32,778 nucleotides of DNA from Nitrospirales bacterium (GTDB taxonomy: Bacteria; Nitrospirota; Nitrospiria; Nitrospirales; UBA8639). Shown here piece after piece: positions 8,414 through 15,575 of the stretch. The stretch lies in assembly GCA_009377845.1 (NCBI GenBank), contig WHTE01000020.1:1-32778 (forward strand), given 5' to 3'. A model generated the notes under the pieces. The model saw nothing but the letters and a program-made list of their open reading frames with translations, was not told the origin of the DNA and made no database searches. The translations under genes and the position numbers were made by a program. Each line of letters starts with the position of its first letter. The stretch's first letter is position 1.

Positions 8414-9151
8414 CCTTCTGGAAAAAAGGGAAATCAATCCTTCCTCGGCATCGGCTTGTGCGTGAGCATAGCGTTCCACCGTCCCGATATCTGACCAATA
8501 ACCGGAATGAACAAATCCAAACATTCTCGAACCACGCGCAAGCTCATTCGTATAGGAGTCGATGATGGAAAACGGAGTATCCGGCGGAGCATCTTGCATG
8601 ACAGACGGATGGAGAATATGGACGCCCGCAAACATCCGTTCAACCAGAGGACCGGTCGAATCGGCCTGGCTCATTCCCCGGCCATTTATTCTGAGGATGC
8701 GATTTCGTGCATCCGATTCCACGGCTCCCCATTGGGCGGCTTGTGGATCATCGCGAAGCACCAACGTCGCCACTCCACCATGAGCCCGATGAAATTCTCT
8801 CAGTGCCTTCACATCCAACCCGATCAACGTATCGCCGTTAATGACGACAAAAGGTTGGTTCTCAAAAAACCACTCGGCCGCTTTCAATCCACCACCCGTT
8901 CCCAACAGTGTTGGTTCATGAGAATACCTCACCTGCATATCCCAGCGTGAGCCATCACCGATCGCTTCCTCGATCAAATGCCCCAAATAATGTAAATTAA
9001 TAATGACATCACAAATCCCGCCAGCCCGCAACAATAACAAATTCCATAGGATGAGCGGCGTCCCCCCAACCGGCAATAACGGTTTTGGAATCGTGTCGGT
9101 CAACGGCCGAAGACGGGTGCCCAAACCCGCTGCCAAAATCATGGCCTTCAT
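8405..9151 (-). CDS. murU: N-acetylmuramate-1-phosphate uridylyltransferase-like nucleotidyltransferase
   Basis: A 248-residue nucleotidyltransferase. Residues 5-25 carry the full signature (LAAGLGTRLRPLTD, IPKPLLPVGG with the phosphate-binding Lys), and VVINGDTLIGLD holds the metal-binding Asp; SGYWSDIGTVERY is the usual C-terminal Asp motif. MurU makes UDP-MurNAc from MurNAc-1-phosphate in the recycling route that bypasses de novo synthesis. The assignment rests largely on the gene directly upstream, an AmgK-like sugar kinase that makes the substrate; the gap is about 10 bases. Without that context it could be another sugar-1-phosphate nucleotidyltransferase. The ATG at 9151 has no Shine-Dalgarno sequence, so translational coupling to the upstream gene is likely. 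The final Cys and TGA codons fall inside a repeat end. Confidence 0.75.
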   Translation of the reverse strand: MKAMILAAGLGTRLRPLTDTIPKPLLPVGGTPLILWNLLLLRAGGICDVIINLHYLGHLIEEAIGDGSRWDMQVRYSHEPTLLGTGGGLKAAEWFFENQPFVVINGDTLIGLDVKALREFHRAHGGVATLVLRDDPQAAQWGAVESDARNRILRINGRGMSQADSTGPLVERMFAGVHILHPSVMQDAPPDTPFSIIDSYTNELARGSRMFGFVHSGYWSDIGTVERYAHAQADAEEGLISLFSRREC

Positions 9152-9161
9152 AAGAGAGGAG

Positions 9162-10273
9162 TTATTGCCATTCAGGAATATAAGGAGAGAGATGAGTGAG
9201 CAATCGGTGGAGTTGGGGGTATTGATTTAAGTTGGAACGGACATTATTCAGTGTCTGAGGAATCGACGCCAAAAAGCTTGGATTCCCTTTCACTCGATCG
9301 ATATAGACAAACCGACCGGCAGCCTTCAGATTTCGTTGAATACTGGTGAAATCAAACAGCCGACGAAACGCTGTCGGGTCATGTAATAGCATGGCCGTTT
9401 GTTGCGGTAATGATAGTTTCTGACGCATCCCTTCAACATATCGGGCAATGAGGCAGTCGATTAACGACTGATCCAGGGCGATGTAGGAATCCCGTAACAA
9501 GGAAGCCAGATCATAGGTCACAGGCCCCATCAATGCATCTTGAAAATCGATGACCCCCAGCCGTTCCCCATCCACCATCAAGTTACGGCTATGATAATCC
9601 CGGTGGCTAAACACTTGCGGTTGAGCGGCCAACCATTCCGCCATTTTCTGAAATTCCTCTCGAACTGGCACATAACCCTCGGAACACATGGGTTGACCCT
9701 GCCGGGCCACAATACCATATTCCCAAAAATGGTCGAATTCCCACATGTATAAGGGGACATCGAATGAGCGGGTAAAAGCCATACAAGGTACAGTGGAAGG
9801 ATGAGAGGCTTGCAGATGAAGCTGAACGAGTTGATCGATGGCCTGGCGGTACAGTCGCTCAACTGTGCCCGGAGGAGATTCCCGACAGGCTTGAGCCAGC
9901 GTCACATCGCCAAAATCTTCGAGATAGAGTAACCCGCCGGGTTCATCGTAATAATACAAAACGGGAACCTGAACTTTACTCATCTGCAAGTGTTTCAGAT
10001 ATTTATGAAGGGCAACTCGGTAACGTCCACTCCCGATCCACTTACGGCTTCCTCGGACGCTTTAAACCCTTCCGGATCAGCCAGCTGCATCAGGATCAAG
10101 GACGCGATTGGAGCCATGGAAAGGTGTAAACGATAATATCGGCGGTTGGAGGCATCGCCCGCCAACGGCACGCATTGGTCAAGTGCGGCGGTGAACGGGA
10201 GATGTCGGCGAAGAGTAGAGGAAATACGCGAGACGTCGAGAGCAGTCGAAGACGGGGAAGCGTGAGGTGTCAT
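9162..10273 (-). pseudogene. amgK: AmgK-like anomeric amino-sugar kinase, frameshifted
   Basis: Two adjacent frames make one aminoglycoside-phosphotransferase-like kinase of about 370 residues. The first (from ATG 10273) carries PLAGDASNRRYYRL, the nucleotide-binding start of AmgK, and ends at a stop at 9995-9997. The second continues with YLKHLQMSKVQVPVLYYYDE and holds the catalytic loop FSHRDYHSRNLMV (H-x-D-x4-N) and the metal-binding GVIDFQDALMGPVTYDL. One inserted base around 9998-10015 joins them without loss. AmgK phosphorylates MurNAc and GlcNAc at C1 for MurU, whose gene follows. Everything apart from the shift is well conserved, so the lesion is either very recent or a sequence error. 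A programmed shift is less likely, because no slippery run is obvious. Confidence 0.7.
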
Positions 10274-10281
10274 GTATGGCG

Positions 10282-10310
10282 ATTATACGGCGACACCAAC
10301 TTCTTGTCAT
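10282..10310 (-). promoter_or_regulatory. Strong sigma70-like promoter of amgK-murU, near-leaderless
   Basis: On the minus strand, -35 ATGACA (10310-10305), a 17-base spacer and a perfect -10 TATAAT (10287-10282). Only 8 bases separate the -10 box from the ATG at 10273, so transcription should begin at or within about two bases of the start codon. No Shine-Dalgarno sequence is present (CGCCATAC before ATG). This predicts a leaderless mRNA. Confidence 0.65.
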
Positions 10311-10985
10311 CAATCGAACAGACGCCTTTTGGGAAGGGATGTTGAGGGACCAATAAAAAATTCCCCATTAAAGATGGAGAACATTCTGACGATAAGTTGT
10401 AGTAAGAGAGGGAAAAGCCTCACAAGCCGCCATAATCACCCTCAAATCTCAAGGTGCTGTATGGAAATCAACAATTTTTCCCCACCAATTAGCACTCCCG
10501 CTCGCTCCACCTCAACGGTCGAGGATGGAGATGTGGGCCAGAAGGGGAGTTATTATAGTCGCACCAGGATGAAACCAAAAAAGAACCAAGACCAAAATGC
10601 CGAAGAAATTCCACCTCGGTTAGAGGGATCGTCCTCACTGATCGACATCCTCGTGTAACCGGATTTTCATGAATTCTTTCGTTATTTCTTCCTTCATATT
10701 CCCACACAATGCTGCTAGAGATTCCGATACCGGCCACAGATACGGTAGAGCGCTAAATGTCTTAAGATCCCCGTGGTCAAAAACGAAAAGAGGGAGCCGC
10801 TTACAGCCCTTTCAAACTTTACAGGTTTCCCGTTTCACCCTCTTGATGATGTTGAACCATCGAAGGGAAAGTCTCAGCAAAGACTGGAAGGGTGTTTGAC
10901 GGCCACAGGTCAACCTTTCCCCCATATATTTTATTGACACCTTGGGCATGGTGGTCCCTTGCTATTGGATGCCAATGAGCAAACC
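10311..10985. other. Long intergenic region between amgK and the GH15 gene
   Basis: About 675 bases. It should hold the promoter of the GH15-gnd-zwf block. A TTGACA lies at 10934-10939, but no -10 box follows at a normal distance. A + strand frame of 128 codons (10272-10658) has no recognisable protein character. A small minus-strand frame is listed separately. Nothing else is clear. Confidence 0.4.
10553..10648 (-). CDS. Candidate 31-residue single-span membrane peptide
   Basis: ATG at 10648 to TAA at 10553 encodes 31 residues: a polar N-terminus (MSISEDDPSNRGG) and a hydrophobic aromatic C-terminus (AFWSWFFFGFILVRL). That layout resembles small membrane peptides. GAGG lies directly against the ATG with no spacer, which is poor for initiation. 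It stands alone inside an otherwise empty region. I do not recognise a family, and chance is a real alternative. Confidence 0.2.
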   Translation of the reverse strand: MSISEDDPSNRGGISSAFWSWFFFGFILVRL

Positions 10986-12836
10986 ATGAGCGTCAAGAAT
11001 ATCGGTGACTACGGCATCATCGGAGATCTTCATACGGTCGCCCTTGTCGGCATAGACGGTTCTATCGATTGGTGCTGCCTACCCCGGTTTGATTCCCCCA
11101 GCCTGTTTGGAGCTATTCTTGATCATAAAGTAGGAGGACACTTCAAGATTGCTCCCATCAGCAAGGGCAATACTCGACAAATGTACCTGCCGGAAACCAA
11201 TATTCTGCTGACCCGGTTTCTGCAACAGGATGGCGTCGGCGAACTCACCGACTTCATGCCGGTCGAATCGGACGAAGCCGGTTACCGGCCTCGCCGCCAC
11301 CAGATTATCCGAATGCTCTCGGTTGTCCGGGGAACCGTCCCCTTTCGACTTGAATGCTCGCCCGCATTTAATTTTGGCCGTGATCCACATGTAATCGAGA
11401 TTCGACCGAAAGGTGTTATCTTTCAATCAGGAGGTCAATCTGTGGGGTTGATCAGTCCCCTTCCCCTTCAAACGCGGGACGGCCTCGCCTATCAGGAATT
11501 TACCCTCCACCAAGGCGAAAGCCTTACATTTTTTCTGGAATACATGGAAACCCAAAATGGCAAGCAACTACTGTCCGCACCTGAATCCGGCGACGAAGCC
11601 TTTCAGAACACCTCAGCCTTTTGGCAACGCTGGTTGTCCCAATGCCAATACGACGGACGATGGCGGGAAATGGTGCATCGCTCCGCTCTCACACTCAAGC
11701 TCCTGACTTACGCCCCCACCGGAGCCATTGTGGCCGCCCCCACCACGAGTTTACCGGAGCATATTGGCGGCCATAGGAATTGGGACTATCGATACACCTG
11801 GATTCGCGATTCGGCATTTGCCCTCTATGGCCTCTTACGCTTGGGGTTCACGATCGAAGCCGGCCGCTTTATGGAGTGGATCAACGCCAGGTGTCACGAA
11901 CTCAATCCTGACGGGTCTCTCCAATTGATGTATGGCATTGATGGGCGTCGCAATGTTGATGAAGAAGAATTATCCCACTTGGATGGTCACCGCAGTTCCC
12001 GTCCCGTGCGGATCGGCAACGGCGCCGCCTCCCAACTGCAAATGGATATGTACGGAGCCTTGATGGACGCGGTGTATCTCTATAATAAACACGGCGCGTC
12101 CATTTCGTATGATCTCTGGGTGAATCTCTGTCGCCTTTTGGATTTTGTCAGCGATAATTGGGAACAACCCGATGAAGGCATATGGGAAGTCCGGGGAGGA
12201 CGCCGTCATTTTGTTTATTCCAAAGTGATGTGCTGGGTGGCCTTAGACCGCGGCATTCGTCTGGCCGACAAGCGAGGCTTTCCGGGCAACCGGCCTCGAT
12301 GGATGGCGGAACGGGACCGGATCTACCGGGAAATCATGGAACGGGGTTGGAATGCCGACATTGGAGCCTTTGTCCAATCCTACGATAGCGAAGCGTTGGA
12401 TGCCGCCAACCTGATTATGCCTCTCGTGTTCTTCGTGTCTCCCACCGATCCTCGTATGCTCTCCACAATCGACCGCACATTGGAACAACTGTCATTAGGG
12501 AGTCTCGTGTACCGCTATGAAAACGGGAAAGCCGCACCCGATGGCCTGGACTGCGAAGAAGGCACCTTTAGCATGTGTACATTTTGGTTAGTCGAAGCCC
12601 TGACGAAGGCCGGGCGATTGACGGAAGCGCGACTAATCTTTGAAAAAATGTTAAGCTATGCCAATCATCTTCGATTATATGCCGAGGAAGTCTCACACTC
12701 CGGTGAACAGTTGGGAAATTTCCCCCAGGCCTTTACGCATTTTGCCTTGATTACGGCCGCCTGCAATCTGGACCTTGCCCTCAATACGAAACGTGCCGCC
12801 CACACAGTCGTGAGGCGTAACCAACCATCATCATGA
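10986..12836 (+). CDS. Glycoside hydrolase family 15 protein (glucoamylase/trehalase-like)
   Basis: About 616 residues. The N-terminal beta-sandwich domain starts with the usual IGDYGIIGDLHTVALVG and DGSIDWCCLPRFDSPSLFG. The catalytic (alpha/alpha)6 barrel carries the GH15 hallmark HRNWDYRYTWIRDSAFAL and a later acidic segment, GLDCEEGTFSMCTFWLVEAL, that fits the second catalytic Glu. Enzymes of this family release glucose from alpha-glucans or cleave trehalose; the specificity cannot be fixed from sequence. No signal peptide is visible, so it is probably cytoplasmic. An upstream TTG at 10959 is in frame, but the ATG at 10986 aligns with the usual family start. gnd and zwf follow on the same strand, so glucose from a storage glucan or trehalose could enter the oxidative pentose phosphate pathway. 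Confidence 0.85.
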   Translation: MSVKNIGDYGIIGDLHTVALVGIDGSIDWCCLPRFDSPSLFGAILDHKVGGHFKIAPISKGNTRQMYLPETNILLTRFLQQDGVGELTDFMPVESDEAGYRPRRHQIIRMLSVVRGTVPFRLECSPAFNFGRDPHVIEIRPKGVIFQSGGQSVGLISPLPLQTRDGLAYQEFTLHQGESLTFFLEYMETQNGKQLLSAPESGDEAFQNTSAFWQRWLSQCQYDGRWREMVHRSALTLKLLTYAPTGAIVAAPTTSLPEHIGGHRNWDYRYTWIRDSAFALYGLLRLGFTIEAGRFMEWINARCHELNPDGSLQLMYGIDGRRNVDEEELSHLDGHRSSRPVRIGNGAASQLQMDMYGALMDAVYLYNKHGASISYDLWVNLCRLLDFVSDNWEQPDEGIWEVRGGRRHFVYSKVMCWVALDRGIRLADKRGFPGNRPRWMAERDRIYREIMERGWNADIGAFVQSYDSEALDAANLIMPLVFFVSPTDPRMLSTIDRTLEQLSLGSLVYRYENGKAAPDGLDCEEGTFSMCTFWLVEALTKAGRLTEARLIFEKMLSYANHLRLYAEEVSHSGEQLGNFPQAFTHFALITAACNLDLALNTKRAAHTVVRRNQPSS

Positions 12837-12905
12837 TCATCCCTCTCATGTCAGGCGACTTGACGACTGAAGAGGCAACAACTCGATTTCACAGGAGGAT
12901 ACAAC

Positions 12906-13799
12906 ATGGATATCGGTTTTATTGGACTTGGCAAAATGGGGATGAACATGATTACCCGGTTGAGCCAGGGGGGGCATCGGGTTGTCGCATACGACCGCAC
13001 TCCCGAACTGATCACAGCGGCCGAAGGGAAAGGGGCCACGGCGTCCTCCTCATTGGAAGATTTGATCGCCCGATTACCCAAACCGCGAGCTGTGTGGGTG
13101 ATGGTCCCTTCAGGCAAACCCACTGAGGACACCGTGCAACATCTCCGAACGATCCTGGACGACAACGATATCGTTATCGATGGGGGCAATACCAAATTTC
13201 ATGATGATGTCCGCCGGGCCGCCGACCTTCAGAAACATGGCATTCATTATGTCGATGCCGGAACCAGCGGCGGTATTTGGGGATTGCAAATCGGCTATTG
13301 TCTAATGGTTGGCGGGGAGAACGAACCCGTGAATCGATTGGCCCCGATTCTGACGACCTTAGCTCCGGAAAATGGATGGGCGCATGTGGGGGGCCATGGC
13401 GCTGGACATTACGTGAAGATGGTTCACAATGGCATTGAATATAGTATGATGCAGGGATACGCGGAAGGCTTCGAACTCATGTCCAAGAGTGAATATAATC
13501 TGGATCTAGCCAGAGTCGCCGATCTCTGGATGCATGGCAGTGTTGTCCGCTCGTGGCTCCTGGAACTTGCGGCAGAGGCTCTCAAAGACGATCCCAAACT
13601 GGACTCGTTAAAAGGGTATGTGCAGGATTCAGGAGAGGGGCGGTGGATGATCATGGAGGCCATCGAAAAAGACGTACCGGTTCCCACGCTGACGACCGCC
13701 TTATTCACCCGATTCCGATCGCGACAGGAAACCTCCTTCGCCGAAAAAATGTTAGCGGCGTTGCGAAAGGCCTTTGGCGGACATAGTGTCCGGAAATAA
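12906..13799 (+). CDS. gnd: 6-phosphogluconate dehydrogenase, decarboxylating, short NAD-type
   Basis: A 297-residue protein, the short form (the classical enzyme is about 470). The Rossmann motif GFIGLGKMGMNM opens the protein. At the end of the second strand the sequence is VVAYDRTPE: Asp where the NADP enzymes have Asn in NRT, which favours NAD. DGGNTKFHDD, DAGTSGGIWGLQIGYCLMVGG and GHYVKMVHNGIEY (catalytic Lys and Asn) are all present. The enzyme oxidises 6-phosphogluconate to ribulose-5-phosphate and CO2. ACAGGAGGATACAAC before the ATG is a strong ribosome site. The gene lies 69 bases after the GH15 gene and 21 before zwf. Confidence 0.9.
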   Translation: MDIGFIGLGKMGMNMITRLSQGGHRVVAYDRTPELITAAEGKGATASSSLEDLIARLPKPRAVWVMVPSGKPTEDTVQHLRTILDDNDIVIDGGNTKFHDDVRRAADLQKHGIHYVDAGTSGGIWGLQIGYCLMVGGENEPVNRLAPILTTLAPENGWAHVGGHGAGHYVKMVHNGIEYSMMQGYAEGFELMSKSEYNLDLARVADLWMHGSVVRSWLLELAAEALKDDPKLDSLKGYVQDSGEGRWMIMEAIEKDVPVPTLTTALFTRFRSRQETSFAEKMLAALRKAFGGHSVRK

Positions 13800-13820
13800 C
13801 GAGATCTTTGCGAGGTCAAC

Positions 13821-15371
13821 ATGCCACCCGCCGAACCATCCTCCACGACTAGAACACCCGTCACGGCCAATCGAACAGCGGCCACTCAAGCGTGCACGAT
13901 TGTCATTTTCGGTGCTTCTGGCGATCTGACGCGCCGCAAACTTTTGCCAGCCCTGTACAACCTGCTCCTGGACGGCCTGTTGCCTGACAATTTTGCGGTG
14001 CTGGGTTTAGGCCGCAAGACCCTATCGGATGAGGATTTTCGGAGCATCGCCCGGGAAGGCATCGAACAATTTTCCCGGCAAACGCTTAAACACGACACGT
14101 GGAGCACATTCCAAAGTCGCTTGTTTTATTGTGCCGGAGATATTGCCGATTCCGACTATTATGTGACTATCGGGAATCGACTGAAGGACATTGAGTCACC
14201 ATTCAACCTACCCGGCAACCGCATCTTTTATTTAGCCATTCCACCAACGTCCTTTGCTCCCGCGTGCGAGGGGCTCCATCAGGCCGGTTTAGTGGCTGCC
14301 CCTGGCCATGCGAACACATACTCTCGAGTCATTGTGGAAAAGCCTATCGGGCATGATTTGTCTTCCGCCCAGGCCATTAATACCGCCATCGGCAATGTCT
14401 TTGATGAATCCCAGATTTATCGCATTGATCATTACCTCGGAAAAGAGACCGTCCAGAATATCATGGTCATGCGATTTGCCAATTCCATCTTTGAACCCTT
14501 GTGGAACCATAAATACATCGATCATGTGCAATTGACGGTGAGCGAAGCCGTCACCCTTGGCAGCCGGGCCGCATATTATGAGGAAGCCGGAGCGCTCAGG
14601 GACATGGTGCAAAATCACATTTTGCAATTATTGTGTCTTATTGCGATGGAGCCCCCCTACTCACTGGATCCGGATGTGGTTCGGAATGCCCGGATGGATG
14701 TGTTACGCGGACTGCGCCCCATTCGAGGAAAAGAAGTCGAACAGATGACAGTTCGCGCTCAATATGCCCACGGACGCATCAAGGACCAGGAAATGCCAGG
14801 CTATCGACGAGAGGAAGGGGTGCAGCCTGACTCCACGACGGAAACGTATGTGGCCGTAAAAGTCTTTGTGGAAAACTGGCGTTGGGCCGGAGTGCCGTTC
14901 TACATTCGCACGGGGAAAGCGATGCCTACACGCGCCACTGAAATCGCCATCCAATTCAAGGACATTCCTCAGATTTTGTTTAATGCCAATCCCCAAACTC
15001 CCCAGGCTCCGAATCTGCTTACGCTTCGCATTCAACCCGAAGAAGGCATGGCCTTGCGAATCATTTCGAAAGTTCCAGGCACCAAAGCACAAACGCATCC
15101 TGTTGAAATGGACTTTCACTACGGTGATGCCTTTGAGGCGCCTTCCCCGGAAGCCTATGAGCGATTGTTGCTGGATGTGATGGAAGGGGATACGTCTTTG
15201 TTCATGCGGCGGGATGCCGTTGAGGCTTCGTGGAAATGGGTGACGGATATCCTCGAAGGATGGAGCACGTACGAAACAAAATGGTTACCAGAGTATCCCG
15301 CCGGCAGCTGGGGACCGGTCGAAGCCGATCGGCTCATTCATACCGGCGGGCACCATTGGCGAAAAATCTAG
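13821..15371 (+). CDS. zwf: Glucose-6-phosphate 1-dehydrogenase
   Basis: A 516-residue protein of normal length. After about 25 residues of polar leader comes the nucleotide-binding IVIFGASGDLTRRKLLPALYNL. The substrate-binding signature RIDHYLGKETVQN, with its His and Lys, lies near residue 205, and VIVEKPIGHD precedes it. The enzyme oxidises glucose-6-phosphate to 6-phosphogluconolactone, the first step of the oxidative pentose phosphate pathway. GCGAGGTCAAC precedes the ATG. Together with gnd it forms most of the oxidative branch; a 6-phosphogluconolactonase gene is not in the window. The gene converges on tal-pgi. Confidence 0.93.
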   Translation: MPPAEPSSTTRTPVTANRTAATQACTIVIFGASGDLTRRKLLPALYNLLLDGLLPDNFAVLGLGRKTLSDEDFRSIAREGIEQFSRQTLKHDTWSTFQSRLFYCAGDIADSDYYVTIGNRLKDIESPFNLPGNRIFYLAIPPTSFAPACEGLHQAGLVAAPGHANTYSRVIVEKPIGHDLSSAQAINTAIGNVFDESQIYRIDHYLGKETVQNIMVMRFANSIFEPLWNHKYIDHVQLTVSEAVTLGSRAAYYEEAGALRDMVQNHILQLLCLIAMEPPYSLDPDVVRNARMDVLRGLRPIRGKEVEQMTVRAQYAHGRIKDQEMPGYRREEGVQPDSTTETYVAVKVFVENWRWAGVPFYIRTGKAMPTRATEIAIQFKDIPQILFNANPQTPQAPNLLTLRIQPEEGMALRIISKVPGTKAQTHPVEMDFHYGDAFEAPSPEAYERLLLDVMEGDTSLFMRRDAVEASWKWVTDILEGWSTYETKWLPEYPAGSWGPVEADRLIHTGGHHWRKI

Positions 15372-15390
15372 CTCCGCCCTGTATAAAAAT

Positions 15391-15463
15391 AGTGAGGAGT
15401 AATAAGAAATCGCAGGTCTTTCCGCCATACTCCTCACTCCTTACGCTTCCTTCTCCCGCCTGA
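15391..15463. repeat. TC-rich intergenic repeat with 11-bp perfect inverted repeat
   Basis: AGTGAGGAGTA (15391-15401) pairs perfectly with TACTCCTCACT (15428-15438) around a 26-base loop, then comes a TC-rich tract (CCTTACGCTTCC, CCGCCTGACGCC). It belongs to the same compositional family as the repeats at 8271-8305, 22597-22632 and 28239-28275. It lies between the convergent zwf and tal-pgi genes. It could stop transcription from either side, but there is no U-tract. Confidence 0.5.
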
Positions 15464-15575
15464 CGCCTCCACGCCTTCTGAAGATGGATTCCCGATAACA
15501 CATGTCGAGAATACGTGTCGGGTTACGGCCGCGGACCGCCTAACCCGACCTACTCAACTCTTCATCCCTTCCCCC

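Noticed and set aside
9998-10015. Programmed frameshift in amgK
   Set aside because: No slippery heptamer, stimulatory hairpin or internal Shine-Dalgarno is evident; a lesion or error is simpler.
10272-10658. A 128-codon + strand frame upstream of the GH15 gene
   Set aside because: Low-complexity, Ser/Arg-rich translation without any motif, no ribosome site, and it overlaps the amgK promoter.
10934-10965. TTGACA as the -35 of the GH15 promoter
   Set aside because: No acceptable -10 box 16-18 bases downstream, and a sigma54 reading has the wrong GG-GC spacing.
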